From: Arenicellales bacterium
Lineage (GTDB): Bacteria > Pseudomonadota > Gammaproteobacteria > BMS3Bbin11
Length of the DNA: 64,000 bases
Direction of reading: 5' to 3'
Assembly (NCBI GenBank): GCA_029287915.1
Contig: JARFQE010000065.1
Span: 1-64,000, forward strand
In this document: positions 26,405-36,861 of the stretch, piece by piece
Layout of the letters: the number at the start of each line of letters is the position of its first letter
Position numbering within the stretch: the first letter of the stretch is position 1
Notes under the pieces: model-generated
Told to the model about the DNA's origin: nothing
The model's database searches: none
Seen by the model: the letters and a program-made list of their open reading frames with translations, nothing else
Translations under genes and position numbers: made by a program

Positions 26405-27433
26405 ATGAAATCACTATCAAGGATTTTGCTGCAAACCAGCATGGCAGTTGTCATTTCTGCCGCCGCCGTCGTCTCTTCACAGGCTGCATCTGCACTGGAG
26501 CCTGAAAAAATCCAGGCAGCACTGCAGGCCGCCTATGATAAATACAAAGGACTTCAGGAAGGCGCCAACGCAGATTACATTCCAGTCCTGGCCAAGGTGG
26601 ACCCGAATATTTTTGGTATCACACTCGTTACCACTGACGGCAAGATTTATTCCGTTGGTGACGTAAAGTCAGAAGTCTCCATCCAGTCAATTTCCAAAGT
26701 CTTCACGATGGCGCGTGTAATCGAGGAATCGGGTGCAGAAGCAATCTCCGGCAACATGGGTGTCGATGCAACTGGCCAGGTTTTTAATTCTATCGTTGCC
26801 ATTGAGCAGTACCAGGGCGAAGAAATGAACGCCATGGTCAATCCGGGCGCCATCACGGCAACCAGCATGATCAAGGGTGCGAATGGTGATGAGGTCTGGA
26901 ATAAGATCATCAACACCTATAATGATTTCGCCGGGCGCAAACTGCATGTCGACGAAGAGGTCTATAAATCTGAAGCCGAGACCAATCAGCGCAACCAGGC
27001 GCTGGCGATGTTGATGGCGGCCTATGGGCGTATCGAAGGCGATGCCATCGAGGCGACAGATATCTATACACGCCAGTGTTCGGTCGCAGTTAATACAAAA
27101 GATCTCGCCACGATGGCAGCGACACTCGCTAATGGAGGGACCAATCCTGTAACTGGCAAGAAGGTAATCAGTGCCGAAAATGTAGATGAAGTGCTGGCAG
27201 TTATGGCAACTGCTGGTCTATATGATGATTCTGGCAAATGGCTGTACACGACAGGTTTGCCGGCAAAGAGCGGTGTTGGTGGTGGTATCCTGGCGGTATC
27301 ACCCGGCAAGTTTGGTATCGCGGCAATCTCACCACCACTGGATGCTGCCGGTAACAGCGTCCGTGCACAGAAAGCAATTGCGGATATTTCAAACGCGCTG
27401 GGCGGAAATCCCTATAAGGTACAGCCGAAGTAA
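26405..27433 (+). CDS. glsA: Exported glutaminase A
   Basis: This 342-residue serine-dependent glutaminase of the beta-lactamase fold converts glutamine to glutamate and ammonia. The catalytic pair is S95-I-S-K98, and the later Tyr and Ser/Asn regions are in order. Unlike usual cytoplasmic GlsA of about 310 residues, it begins with a clear signal peptide (positively charged start, hydrophobic 7-23, cleavage near residue 27-30), so it should act in the periplasm. The ATG at 26405 has AGGAG nine bases upstream. It lies 26 bases after the porin and ends at a strong terminator. Confidence 0.9.
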   Translation: MKSLSRILLQTSMAVVISAAAVVSSQAASALEPEKIQAALQAAYDKYKGLQEGANADYIPVLAKVDPNIFGITLVTTDGKIYSVGDVKSEVSIQSISKVFTMARVIEESGAEAISGNMGVDATGQVFNSIVAIEQYQGEEMNAMVNPGAITATSMIKGANGDEVWNKIINTYNDFAGRKLHVDEEVYKSEAETNQRNQALAMLMAAYGRIEGDAIEATDIYTRQCSVAVNTKDLATMAATLANGGTNPVTGKKVISAENVDEVLAVMATAGLYDDSGKWLYTTGLPAKSGVGGGILAVSPGKFGIAAISPPLDAAGNSVRAQKAIADISNALGGNPYKVQPK

Positions 27434-27458
27434 TCCATCCACTATTTATGCGATGACG

Positions 27459-27483
27459 TGCCGGCTATTTAGCCGGCATTTTT
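27459..27483 (+). terminator. Rho-independent terminator after glutaminase
   Basis: Stem TGCCGGCT (27459-27466) with AGCCGGCA (27471-27478), four-base loop, then TTTTT. It ends the mscS-porin-glutaminase unit and sits beside the end of the convergent transporter gene. Confidence 0.92.
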
Positions 27484-27487
27484 ACGT

Positions 27488-29164
27488 TCAGAATAGAAGT
27501 ATCAGACTGCCGGCCACCATCAACAGGACGTTGGCAAATGCATAGGTGCCGGTATAGCCCAGTGCTGGCAATGAACTCTTTGCGGCGCCAGTGACGACAG
27601 CCAGCGATGCGCCACTGGTCATGGCACCGGTGATGGCACCGAACAGCAGCACCGGTTCAATCTTCAAAAACTTACGTCCGAACCAGTAGCCGACAAAGAT
27701 TGGTGTGATGGTGACAAAGATTCCTGCCAGGATCAACGAAGGCCCTGTCTGGGCAAGGGTTGCAAGGATTTCACCACCGGCACGCAAGCCAACACCTGCC
27801 ATGAACAGCAGCAGCCCAAACTCCATCAATATCCATTGAGCGGCATCGGGCAGACGCCCGAAAGTTGGTCTCTTGCTGCGCAGGTAGCCGATTGACAGGC
27901 CGGAAGCGAGCAGGCCGCCAGCGGTACCAAGCCCTACTGCTACACCGCCTACTTCGATAGATAGCAGGCCGACCAGTACGCCGAACACGATACCAAAGGC
28001 AAAGGTCACCATGTCCGTTTCCGAAATATCACGCTCGATATGCCCGAGGTATTCGCCAAGCGCATCGATCTGCGAAGCATTGCCAACCACCGTCAGGATA
28101 TCACCCTTGCCTAGCTCGATATCGTTACTGTGTGGGACCTCGATGCCCAGCTGGGTAATGCGCGCAATCATCAGGCCGAAACGCCGCTGAACCTCGATTT
28201 CAGATAGTGGTTTACCGATGACCTGTTTATTCAGAACGACGATTTGGGCGGTATCAATGGCATCGCTGATATGCCAGTCCGGTGGAATCTCCTCACCGAA
28301 CATCGGTGCCACCTTGACAAAGAAATCACGTGGTCCAATAACCTCAAGATGATCCCCGATTTGCATATATTCGTAATCACCGAGACGTTTTCTGTCTCCG
28401 TCACGTGTCAAAGTAACAACGGTGGCCTTGTCCCAGTATTTTTCGCGCAGCTCTGCTACCGTCATTTTTGTTATTTCTTCATTGGTCACTCTATAGCAGC
28501 GTGTCGTGACATTGACCGGTCGCTGTTCTTCACTGCTGTCACTGGACAGGCGCTGTGCATCCGCAGCCAGATCGATTCCCAGCCATTGCGGCAGTAGCTT
28601 GATAACAGTAATCAGACCGGCAAGGCCAAAGATATAGGTAATGGCATAGCCAGTGGCTATATTGTTAATGACAGCGTCCCTGGTCCAGCCTTCCTGCACT
28701 GGCACGATTCCTTGCTGCACCGCATCCGTTGCAGCGGCGAGAGTGGGTGAACTGGTCAGGCCACCGGCCAGCAGACCGGCTGAGGTACCGGGCTGCAGTG
28801 TCATCAGAGATGCACCGATGATGGCGATGCTGAAACCGGTACCGGCAACAACAACCGCCAGCAGCGCGTACTTCATGCCATCCTCCTTGAGGACGCTGAA
28901 AAAACGGGGCCCGGCCTGGTAGCCGACCGAGAAAATGAACATGGCAAAGCCAATGGATTGGGCATCAGACGAAATACGCAGGCCGAAGTGGCCGAGAAAC
29001 AGGCCGGCAAATAACACACCCGCTACTGGTCCGAATGAGAAACTGCCGAAACGAATCCTGCCGATCAGATAACCGACACCGAGTACCAGAAACAGCAACA
29101 GAACGTGTTGCGCATTCAGGAGCTCAATAATTCCAGTTTCGATGCCAGGTAAATATTTCTCCAT
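27488..29164 (-). CDS. AspT/YidE-family membrane transporter
   Basis: This 558-residue inner-membrane protein has the AspT/YidE duplication: two membrane halves (about 15-180 and 385-558) separated by two TrkA-C (RCK-C) domains (about 215-300 and 305-375). Gly-rich motifs G-L-T-S-S-P and G-A-M-T-S-G-A-S in the two halves are the signature. Characterised members exchange aspartate for alanine. It is convergent with the exported glutaminase; the pairing suggests amino-acid exchange, but the actual substrate is inference. Confidence 0.9.
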   Translation of the reverse strand: MEKYLPGIETGIIELLNAQHVLLLFLVLGVGYLIGRIRFGSFSFGPVAGVLFAGLFLGHFGLRISSDAQSIGFAMFIFSVGYQAGPRFFSVLKEDGMKYALLAVVVAGTGFSIAIIGASLMTLQPGTSAGLLAGGLTSSPTLAAATDAVQQGIVPVQEGWTRDAVINNIATGYAITYIFGLAGLITVIKLLPQWLGIDLAADAQRLSSDSSEEQRPVNVTTRCYRVTNEEITKMTVAELREKYWDKATVVTLTRDGDRKRLGDYEYMQIGDHLEVIGPRDFFVKVAPMFGEEIPPDWHISDAIDTAQIVVLNKQVIGKPLSEIEVQRRFGLMIARITQLGIEVPHSNDIELGKGDILTVVGNASQIDALGEYLGHIERDISETDMVTFAFGIVFGVLVGLLSIEVGGVAVGLGTAGGLLASGLSIGYLRSKRPTFGRLPDAAQWILMEFGLLLFMAGVGLRAGGEILATLAQTGPSLILAGIFVTITPIFVGYWFGRKFLKIEPVLLFGAITGAMTSGASLAVVTGAAKSSLPALGYTGTYAFANVLLMVAGSLILLF

Positions 29165-29449
29165 GAGAACTTCCTTCTCGTGTCAGAACTGGTACCTTGC
29201 ACGAGATCAAAGGTTTAAAATGACCAGGTACTAATATAGTTGATGTGCAATTCCTGTAACATACAATACGCTAGTTTGTCGGCTATATGAGGATGCTGGC
29301 ATGCTAGAATGCATGGCATTAATAATCCGTGCCCTAGGATTTTCTAGTGGCTATCGCTCGGCTTTTGCTGGATGACATGATAGACGATGAAAATGATATT
29401 TGTCGACTTTATTCCCGCAAATACAAATAGATAAAATTAAACATCTACA

Positions 29450-30343
29450 ATGAAAGAACTGGAAGATTTTGTCGGTAATACGCCTTTAGCAAGACTAAAG
29501 CATCTGACTGAGGGGAAAAACAATACCATTCTGGCGAAACTGGAAGGCAATAACCCGGCCGGCTCGGTCAAGGATCGACCCGCACTGAACATGATTACTG
29601 CTGCAGAGGGACGGGGTGAAATCAAACCGGGTGATACGCTGATTGAAGCGACCAGTGGCAATACCGGCATCGCTCTTGCGATGGTGGCTGCCGTCAAGGG
29701 TTACCAGATGATCCTGATTATGCCCGAACACATGAGTGCCGAACGAGTAGTAAGTATGACAGCCTATGGTGCTGAGATTATATTTGTCAGCCGAGAGGCA
29801 AGTATGGAAGGAGCACGCGACCTGGCGCTTGAAATGCAGGCAGCCGGCAAGGGCAAGGTGCTGGACCAGTTTTCAAATCCTGATAATCCGGCAGCACATT
29901 ACAAGACCACCGGACCGGAAATATGGAAGGATACAGAAGGTCGTATCACCCATTTTGTTTCCTCCATGGGCACTACCGGTACCATCATGGGGACTTCGAG
30001 ATACCTGAAAGAAGTAAATCCTGCTATTAAAATTATCGGTGTGCAGCCGACTGACGGTTCATCCATCCCCGGCATACGCCGCTGGCCGAAAGAGTACCTG
30101 CCCTCTATTTTTCATGCAGAACAGGTGGACCGCACGATGGATGTTAGTCAGCAGCTTGCAGAGGACACTACCCGCCTGCTGGCAAAGCGCGAGGGAATAT
30201 TTGCGGGCATCTCGTCAGGAGGAGCAGTAGCGGCAGCGATACAGCTATCATGTGAACTAGAAAATGCCCTGATAGTGACTATCATTTGCGATCGGGGAGA
30301 CCGCTATTTATCTACTGGAGTGTTTCAGGAGCAGTCTTCATGA
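29450..30343 (+). CDS. cysM: Cysteine synthase B (CysM)
   Basis: This 297-residue PLP enzyme makes cysteine from O-acetylserine and sulfide or thiosulfate. It aligns with E. coli CysM across its length: N-P-A-G-S-V-K41 carries the PLP lysine, and S-G-N-T-G, G-T-T-G-T-I and C-D-R-G-D-R-Y-L-S-T follow in order. CysM is distinguished from CysK by the I-P-G-I-R-R-W-P segment. The stop overlaps the ATG of the next gene by four bases (ATGA), so the two are coupled. Confidence 0.97.
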   Translation: MKELEDFVGNTPLARLKHLTEGKNNTILAKLEGNNPAGSVKDRPALNMITAAEGRGEIKPGDTLIEATSGNTGIALAMVAAVKGYQMILIMPEHMSAERVVSMTAYGAEIIFVSREASMEGARDLALEMQAAGKGKVLDQFSNPDNPAAHYKTTGPEIWKDTEGRITHFVSSMGTTGTIMGTSRYLKEVNPAIKIIGVQPTDGSSIPGIRRWPKEYLPSIFHAEQVDRTMDVSQQLAEDTTRLLAKREGIFAGISSGGAVAAAIQLSCELENALIVTIICDRGDRYLSTGVFQEQSS

Positions 30344-31065
30344 GTGTAATGTTGCTTGATATTGCAACCGTTCCAGATTTTGAACTGGGAGCTCGTTTGT
30401 ATGCTTTACACGACTTGTCTGAAAAAGACATTGCACGGGTTATGTTGACTAAACGCAGGGAAATGGGCGGTGATTCGGAATTACTGGGCCAGCATATGCT
30501 GCGGATAGCAGCGATATCTATTTTTCTGCAGGATGAAAACGACATAAGTCTTCAAACATCTGCTGGGCCACAAGCAGATGAAATTAATCACCTGCAGTTC
30601 CTGGCATCCATTATTGATCAGCATAAACCGGAAATTATCACGTGGGACAGGCGTGCAATTTTACCGTTAGTTAATTTCCGCTGCCTGTATCACGGGATCC
30701 GCACACCATTAGCTGAAAATTCTGTCGCATCTGATTTAATGACAGAACTGTCAGCATCTGATGGAAAAGCTTCAGCATCGCTACACGAGGTCGCTGTACT
30801 TTGCGGTTTTCCAGGCAATGAAGGAATGTCTGTTGAGACAATTCTCACTGCCTACCTGAAAGATAGTCATGAGCTAATTCGAGCTAACCTCGAGCTCAAT
30901 GTTATCAATACCTGTCTTATCCACCTGCGCTGGCAGCTGGTATGTGGCGAAATAGATCAATCCCTGTATGCAAGCAAAGTGCAGGTATTGAAAGAATATT
31001 TGCAAAAGATAGACCAAACGCATCTAACAAACTTTGTTAATGCATGGGATGTCAAACAGCAATAA
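30340..31065 (+). CDS. PolB-like predicted 3'-5' exonuclease, probably inactive
   Basis: This 240-residue protein belongs to the PF10108-type DEDD exonuclease group often found between cysM and rlmD. The first motif reads L-D7-I-A-T-V-P-D where active relatives have D-I-E: the Glu is Ala. In the second motif, usually W-N-G-x-x-F-D-L-P-x-L, the sequence is W-D-R-R-A-I-L-P-L, with the Asp lost. The final motif (E-T-D-V-L-N-T) reads E-L-N187-V-I-N-T, Asp to Asn. A segment around residues 128-140 is also shorter. I infer loss of nuclease activity. Start ATG overlaps the cysM stop. Confidence 0.82.
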   Translation: MSVMLLDIATVPDFELGARLYALHDLSEKDIARVMLTKRREMGGDSELLGQHMLRIAAISIFLQDENDISLQTSAGPQADEINHLQFLASIIDQHKPEIITWDRRAILPLVNFRCLYHGIRTPLAENSVASDLMTELSASDGKASASLHEVAVLCGFPGNEGMSVETILTAYLKDSHELIRANLELNVINTCLIHLRWQLVCGEIDQSLYASKVQVLKEYLQKIDQTHLTNFVNAWDVKQQ

Positions 31066-31136
31066 GCTCTTATCTCAAGTTAAGGTTTTCTTTACTGCTG
31101 CTTGCAAGCAACTTACCTGTTAATTCGGAATTTTAA

Positions 31137-32465
31137 ATGGCACGAAGAAGAAGGCGGACACCAGCTGTCGAAATGACGCTTTCAATCGAATCATTAAGCA
31201 ATGATAGTCGTGGTGTTGCCCATCATGAAGGGAAAGCAGTTTTTGTAGAGGGTGCATTACCCGGTGAAGTGGTTCGTTGCGAGACCACAAAACGAACCAG
31301 CAAATTTGATACGGCAAAGGTACTGGAGGTGCTGCAGGCTTCTTCTGATCGTGTGCAGCCAAAGTGTAGTGCAGCAGGTGTGTGTGGAGGATGCAGTCTG
31401 CAGCACATGTCGGAATCAAGTCAGATATATGCCAAGCAGCAGGTCCTGCTTGAGAATCTACAGCAATTAGGCAAGCTAAAGCCGCAATCTGTACTGACTC
31501 CGTTGCAGGGTCCGCATTGGCATTATCGCCGCAAGGCCAGACTGGGTGTGAAAGTAGTACCAAAAAAGGGTGGGGTGCTGGTTGGTTTTCGTGAAAAACA
31601 AAGCGGCTTGCTGGCAGTGATGGAACAATGTGAGGTACTTGATGAGCGTTTCTCACATCTCATTACTCCATTAAGAGAGCTGATTGGCAAAATGGCAATC
31701 GCCAAACGCATACCACAAATCGAAGTCGCAGCTGGAGATGATGCTGCAGTATTGGTGTTCAGGCATCTTGAACCAATATCGGAATCGGATCAGGCGTTGC
31801 TGAAAGACTTTGCTCAACAGCATAATTTATCAATCATGTTGCAGCCGGCTGGCCCGAATTCTATACAGGCACTGTATCCGGCGATGCAGGAGTTGCTTGA
31901 ATACCGGCTTGATGAATGGGATGTTTCCATAAGTTTTCGTCCGACTGATTTCACTCAGGTGAATGCAATCATCAATAAACTGATGATTGCCCGCGCACTG
32001 GAACTACTGGCACCTGAGGAAAATGACGAGGTACTTGATCTGTTCTGCGGTATTGGTAACTTCACCTTACCACTGGCACGTGTCAGTAAGCATGTTACCG
32101 GTATCGAAGGTGATACTGTGCTGGTTAATATGGCAAGAGAAAATGCCATCCGAAATCGAATCAGCAACGCTCAATTTATTACTGCAGATTTATACGATGC
32201 GCCTCTGGATGGCAGCTGGTTGCATCGGAAATGGGATCGCATCCTGCTTGATCCCCCGCGTAGTGGGGCGATGGAAGTCATTCAACGTTTGCCGGCGCTG
32301 CAACCAAAGCGGATTGTATATGTGTCATGCAACCCGGCAACCCTGGCCCGTGATACAGATATTCTGGTCAACAAATATGGCTATAAGCTTGAGGCAGCGG
32401 GGGTGATGGACATGTTTCCACATACAAAACACGTTGAGTCAGTTGCTGTTTTCGAGCCAGCTTAA
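31137..32465 (+). CDS. rlmD: 23S rRNA uracil-1939 C5-methyltransferase RlmD
   Basis: This 442-residue protein has an N-terminal TRAM domain (about 12-68), 4Fe-4S ligands C77, C83, C86 and C165, and a C-terminal SAM methyltransferase domain. SAM motif L-D-L-F-C-G-I-G-N-F, the D-P-P-R-S-G substrate loop and V-S-C-N-P-A-T-L-A-R-D with the catalytic Cys are present. The family uses SAM to methylate U1939 of 23S rRNA. It follows cysM and the exonuclease gene in the order common in Pseudomonas relatives. Confidence 0.96.
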   Translation: MARRRRRTPAVEMTLSIESLSNDSRGVAHHEGKAVFVEGALPGEVVRCETTKRTSKFDTAKVLEVLQASSDRVQPKCSAAGVCGGCSLQHMSESSQIYAKQQVLLENLQQLGKLKPQSVLTPLQGPHWHYRRKARLGVKVVPKKGGVLVGFREKQSGLLAVMEQCEVLDERFSHLITPLRELIGKMAIAKRIPQIEVAAGDDAAVLVFRHLEPISESDQALLKDFAQQHNLSIMLQPAGPNSIQALYPAMQELLEYRLDEWDVSISFRPTDFTQVNAIINKLMIARALELLAPEENDEVLDLFCGIGNFTLPLARVSKHVTGIEGDTVLVNMARENAIRNRISNAQFITADLYDAPLDGSWLHRKWDRILLDPPRSGAMEVIQRLPALQPKRIVYVSCNPATLARDTDILVNKYGYKLEAAGVMDMFPHTKHVESVAVFEPA

Positions 32466-32860
32466 TACATATTCTGCTACTTAGAAATTTAGCAATCTAA
32501 CAAATCAGCCTTGCATTAATCATCGATGCTGTACGCCCCATAAACTGTCCTGTCGCAACTCTCTGTGAGGTATTAATTTTATCACCGATTGACAAATACA
32601 GCGGATAAGCGGGTGAAATTCAATCCTGTTTGGTCGTCTGTCTACTTCACAAGTACAGTTTGCCTGCTAGAATGTATTTAACAGTTAAATATTTCTATAT
32701 CATGTAGATTATTGATACCAGTTGTATCATTATGATTAATTGATATAAATTCTTTAGAAATATTCTGGATTATGCTGCTCGACAGGAGTAGTCTTATAAA
32801 AATCTGGGCCATGTGATGTGTTTGAATGCAAAAAAAATATAATGGCAAGGGAGATTACTT
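32466..32860. other. Intergenic region with a palindrome upstream of a barrel gene
   Basis: These 395 bases separate rlmD from the next gene. A palindrome TGATAC-N5-GTATCA (32713-32729) sits about 130 bases upstream of the start and could be an operator. AT-rich stretches follow. No gene, tRNA or terminator is convincing. Confidence 0.5.
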
Positions 32861-33502
32861 ATGATATTAAGCAAATTAATAATCCCACTATCACTGCTGA
32901 CAATCAGCAGTCAGGCATCAATTAGTTTTGCTTCTGAAAAATCCAGTCAGGATTCAACAACATCTGCCTGGTATACGAGCACATCATCGTCACCCGGATC
33001 CCCTGATATCGATGCTCAATTTAGCGCAACTCAGGGATGGCTGTATGATAAATGGTCAGGGCAAAGCATACTCAATCAAATGAATGATCAGGGCATTGAC
33101 ATTGCAGATACCAGCCAGTGGGCAGTAGATATAAAGAGACGGCTGCTGTCTGCAAAAGAGAATACCTACTTTGCTATGGGACTGGGCTGGAAGGATATTG
33201 AGTTGGCGCAGGATGAATCCAGCTCTGGAATGAGGTTTGTCGCAGAAGGGCGCGTAGGAATTTATGGTCCAGCCTATTTATTTGGTCAGGCAGCAGTATC
33301 TCCGTGGATGACTGATGCCGGTAGCCATACTGCACCGTTTGGCAAGGAGCTGGATCTGGGCATGGGCTTGAATCCTCTGCCTTCCATGTCGTTCAGGGCT
33401 GGATATCGCAGTTACTGGTTTGATACCTCAGACTCATCGAACGAATCCATTTTGAAAGGTCATACTGATGGATTTTATATAGGCGGTGGTCTTCACTGGT
33501 AA
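32861..33502 (+). CDS. Small outer-membrane beta-barrel protein
   Basis: This 213-residue protein has a signal peptide (about 1-25), a Ser/Thr-rich start and then alternating strands ending in G-G-G-L-H-W, an aromatic C-terminus typical of barrels. The repeating F-x-A-x-G-R-x-G-I-Y-G-P pattern fits an eight-strand OmpA/OmpW-like barrel. Shine-Dalgarno GGGAG lies eight bases before the ATG. Function unknown. Confidence 0.72.
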   Translation: MILSKLIIPLSLLTISSQASISFASEKSSQDSTTSAWYTSTSSSPGSPDIDAQFSATQGWLYDKWSGQSILNQMNDQGIDIADTSQWAVDIKRRLLSAKENTYFAMGLGWKDIELAQDESSSGMRFVAEGRVGIYGPAYLFGQAAVSPWMTDAGSHTAPFGKELDLGMGLNPLPSMSFRAGYRSYWFDTSDSSNESILKGHTDGFYIGGGLHW

Positions 33503-33586
33503 CAACTTGCCGGTAAAAAGACTTTGTTAGCGACGGACCATCATAAATCGATAGCATTGAGTATATTCATACTTCTGTTCACGTAG

Positions 33587-36214
33587 TTACTCCATCTTGG
33601 CAGGTACCTTTGTTTCCACCTGCACCAGCGTCGATTTCTTCTTCACCTTTTTCGTTTCAGCTGTTTTCGTCTCCTTCGGTGAAGGCGCAGGAGCTGCAGC
33701 TTTGCTACGCACTGATTTTTTCTTCTTTACTTCACGCTTTTCAGATTTTTTACCCTTATCTGTCGCTATTTTGTCAGATGTCTTTTTATCTGAAGCGATT
33801 TTGCCCGATGAAGGTTTGTCTGCAGTGGTCTTGTCAGCGGATTTTGCAACTGCTTTCTTTTCACTGGCTTCAGGCTTGTCCTGTTTAACTGATTTTTCCT
33901 GCTTTTTCGCTACCGCTTTTACTGGGCTATTTTCAGTGCTGGCTTTATCAGAGGTTTTGCTTCCAGTAGACCTTGAAACAGGTGATTTTCTAATTGAGCG
34001 TGACCCACTCGTTGACGCCTTCTTTTTAGCTTTTGCTGCAATATTGCCATTCACATCAACTGTCGAAGCAGGCTCAGCCTGATGGCTACCTACAATATTA
34101 CCATTTACTTCTTTTTTCTTTGTTTCTTCTGCCGCTGTCTGATTCTGACGACTCTGGCCAGCAGGGCCTTTATTTTGCCTGGGATTGCGGCGCCGACTCC
34201 GTTTGGGTCGGTTTTGCTGACGAGGACGTTGTGGTTTTTCCTGTTGTCCCGCTTGCTGATCAGTAACTTTTCTGCTGCCAGCTTGCTGTTTTGTTTTATC
34301 TGTCTGCTTTTCGCCGCCTTTTGCCTGTGCAGTTTTTGCTTGCGGGCTACGCTGGCGACTCTGCTGACCAGACCGGCGCTGGCCTGCTCGGCGATTTTGC
34401 GGTCGATTAGTCTGGGGTCTGCGATTTCTTTGCTGGGGTCTGCGCTGTTGTGGCGCTGGTTTTTCCTCTTGCTGAGGCTCCTCAACCTGTGATGGTTCAT
34501 TACCGAACAATTTCTTAACCAGTCCGGTGAACCATCCGCGCTCCTCGGTAGAACTGGTACCTGCCACCTGGGCTGGAGCGATAGCAGGTGAAGGTGGAGC
34601 AGATGTGGAATGGAATGCTGTGCTAACTGCAGGTTTTTCTGCGGCTGGCTGCGGCTGGCTGCCCGGTGAAGGCAGCTCCTTCTTTACTTCTTCTACGTGC
34701 AGTTTATAACTGGGTTTATCACCCGATTCATCAAGGTCCTCACTACGCATGCGTTCAATCTTGTAATGCGGAGTATCTAGGGAAGATGTCGGTATTATTT
34801 GTATCCTTGTGCCCAGACGATTTTCAATGCCGGTAATTTCATGTCGTTTTTCATTTAATAGAAATGTTGCAGACTCAATCGGCAGATAGGCATGCACCAC
34901 TTCAGTGTTTTCTTTCAGTGCCTCTTCCTGGATGATTCTCAGTATACTCAAGGATGATGACTGTATCCCGCGGATCTGTCCGGTTCCTTCACATCGTGGG
35001 CATACTCCATAGTTCGATTCACCCAACGATGGGCGTATTCTCTGGCGTGACATCTCTATCAGACCAAAACGTGAAATACGACTGGTCTGAATGCGTGCGC
35101 GGTCTATTTCCAGTGCATCATTCAGTCGATTCTCTACTATGCGCTGGTTCTTGTGTGAGGTCATGTCGATGAAGTCGATAACTATCAGGCCACCGAGGTC
35201 ACGCATGCGTAGTTGCCTTGCCACCTCATCAGCAGCTTCAAGATTGGTCTGTAATGCAGTTTCTTCGATATCACTGCCCTTGGTAGCGCGCGCAGAGTTT
35301 ACATCGATGCTTACCAGGGCCTCTGTGTGATCAATGACCAGAGAACCTCCTGACGGCATTTGCACGGTACGTGAAAAGGCTGATTCAATCTGGTGCTCGA
35401 TCTGAAAACGGGAGAACAGGGGAACAGAATCCTCATACAGTTTCAGACGTGTAAGATTCTGTGGCATGACCTGTTCCATAAAACGTTTAGCACGTTCATG
35501 AACTTCAGGGTTGTCAATAAGTATTTCAGAGATATCGGAACGTAAATAGTCTCGCATTGCGCGTACAACCAGATTACTTTCCTGGTATATCAGAAATGGA
35601 GCAGGGCGTTCACTGGAGGCTTTATCTATGGCCTGCCACAATTGAGTAAGGTAGTCGAGATCCCACTGCATGGCCTCCAGAGTTTTGCCAATGCCTGCAG
35701 TTCTAGCTATCAGTGCATGTTCTGCTGGCACATCCAGAGAATTTATTATTTTTCGCAGTTCAGCACGTTTTTCACCTTCAATGCGGCGAGAGATTCCTCC
35801 GCCCTTGGGATTGCTTGGCATCAGAACCAGGTAACGGCCTGCCAGACTGATGAAAGTCGTTAGTGCTGCACCCTTATTGCCTCGTTCTTCCTTTTCGACC
35901 TGGATGACAAGCTCCTGGCCTTCTTTGATAACGTCCTGAATGCGTGTCTGGGATATCGGTGCGGTTTTTTTACTTCCAGTAAAGTAACGGCGGGAGATTT
36001 CCTTCATTGGAAGGAAGCCCTGGCGAATGGCGCCGTAATCTACAAAGCAGGCTTCCAGACTAGGTTCTACCCTGGTGACTTTTCCTTTGTAAATATTACC
36101 TTTTTTTTGCTGAAAACTGGCGGATTCGATATCGAGGTCAATCAACCTCTGGCCATCAACTATGGCGACTCGCAACTCCTCTGTATGAGTTGCGTTAAAC
36201 AACATTCTTTTCAT
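33587..36214 (-). CDS. rne: Ribonuclease E
   Basis: This 875-residue endoribonuclease starts mRNA decay and processes rRNA and tRNA. The S1 domain spans about 35-125. Catalytic Asp residues D304 and D347 and the zinc-link cysteines C405 and C408 match E. coli positions 303, 346, 404 and 407. The C-terminal part from about 530 is low-complexity, rich in Gln/Arg/Pro and then Lys/Ser/Glu, and would scaffold the degradosome and bind RNA. It is shorter than E. coli RNase E (1061). I chose the ATG at 36214 (M-K-R-M-L-F-N-A) because it aligns with E. coli; an upstream start would add seven residues. Confidence 0.97.
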   Translation of the reverse strand: MKRMLFNATHTEELRVAIVDGQRLIDLDIESASFQQKKGNIYKGKVTRVEPSLEACFVDYGAIRQGFLPMKEISRRYFTGSKKTAPISQTRIQDVIKEGQELVIQVEKEERGNKGAALTTFISLAGRYLVLMPSNPKGGGISRRIEGEKRAELRKIINSLDVPAEHALIARTAGIGKTLEAMQWDLDYLTQLWQAIDKASSERPAPFLIYQESNLVVRAMRDYLRSDISEILIDNPEVHERAKRFMEQVMPQNLTRLKLYEDSVPLFSRFQIEHQIESAFSRTVQMPSGGSLVIDHTEALVSIDVNSARATKGSDIEETALQTNLEAADEVARQLRMRDLGGLIVIDFIDMTSHKNQRIVENRLNDALEIDRARIQTSRISRFGLIEMSRQRIRPSLGESNYGVCPRCEGTGQIRGIQSSSLSILRIIQEEALKENTEVVHAYLPIESATFLLNEKRHEITGIENRLGTRIQIIPTSSLDTPHYKIERMRSEDLDESGDKPSYKLHVEEVKKELPSPGSQPQPAAEKPAVSTAFHSTSAPPSPAIAPAQVAGTSSTEERGWFTGLVKKLFGNEPSQVEEPQQEEKPAPQQRRPQQRNRRPQTNRPQNRRAGQRRSGQQSRQRSPQAKTAQAKGGEKQTDKTKQQAGSRKVTDQQAGQQEKPQRPRQQNRPKRSRRRNPRQNKGPAGQSRQNQTAAEETKKKEVNGNIVGSHQAEPASTVDVNGNIAAKAKKKASTSGSRSIRKSPVSRSTGSKTSDKASTENSPVKAVAKKQEKSVKQDKPEASEKKAVAKSADKTTADKPSSGKIASDKKTSDKIATDKGKKSEKREVKKKKSVRSKAAAPAPSPKETKTAETKKVKKKSTLVQVETKVPAKME

Positions 36215-36861
36215 TTTATGTCTATACCGACGCACCTTGCGTCAGGTCTACGTACTGCAGTAGCTGTTGCATTACCCTGATGAAAGAACCTTTTTTAGTC
36301 GTTACTCAAAGGTCTGTAAAGGGCTTGAACAGGTTTTATCTAATTATAAATTACCAATGAGCTACGTATAGCCTGTCTGCTTGCGTCATTAGGTCTGTTA
36401 CAAACTGGTAACAGACTGTCATTCTTTATAAATGAGATAATCCGGTTGTTACTAAAAAGCTTAGAGATGTTGTTTACTGCTGGCGCTGGTAATATTTACT
36501 AATTTTTTAGCGCGGTTAACAGTACCTGAAGCTTAAAATTACATTCTTGTGTAGCAGGTCTACTATGCACGGTGGACAGTCATTTTCCGTCATCTTCCCG
36601 GCACTACCTGGCGGATATCTCATTACCCGTGGATGAAGGTTACATCCTTACACCCAATATTCATTCAATATTTGTGATCCAGTTCTAGAAAATCTATAGA
36701 AAAATCAATTAAAAGTCGAACAAATGACTTAATACTGGTTTTCACAGAGACGCACTATACCAGTGTCTGCATATAGCCACAACGTTTTCGGACACTTATA
36801 ACGTTAAGCTAATGAATTATCACGGATTCGATAAGCGAACAAAACCCTGTATCATTAGCTT
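36215..36861. other. rne leader and divergent rne/rluC promoter region
   Basis: These 647 bases between the divergent rne and rluC genes hold no ORF of note. In E. coli the rne 5' leader is long and folds into hairpins through which RNase E controls its own mRNA; the length here allows the same. The most obvious hairpin is listed separately. Promoters for both genes must be here. Confidence 0.6.
36393..36416. other. Perfect 9-bp hairpin in the rne upstream region
   Basis: GTCTGTTAC (36393-36401) and GTAACAGAC (36408-36416) form a perfect stem around a six-base loop about 180 bases upstream of the rne start. No T run follows on either strand, so a terminator is unlikely; an RNA structure in the rne leader or an operator is possible. 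Confidence 0.7.

Noticed and set aside
33597..34492. Long plus-strand ORFs opposite the C-terminal part of rne
   Set aside because: The low-complexity Lys/Ser/Gln codons of rne give long hydrophobic antisense frames; no ribosome-binding site or family.
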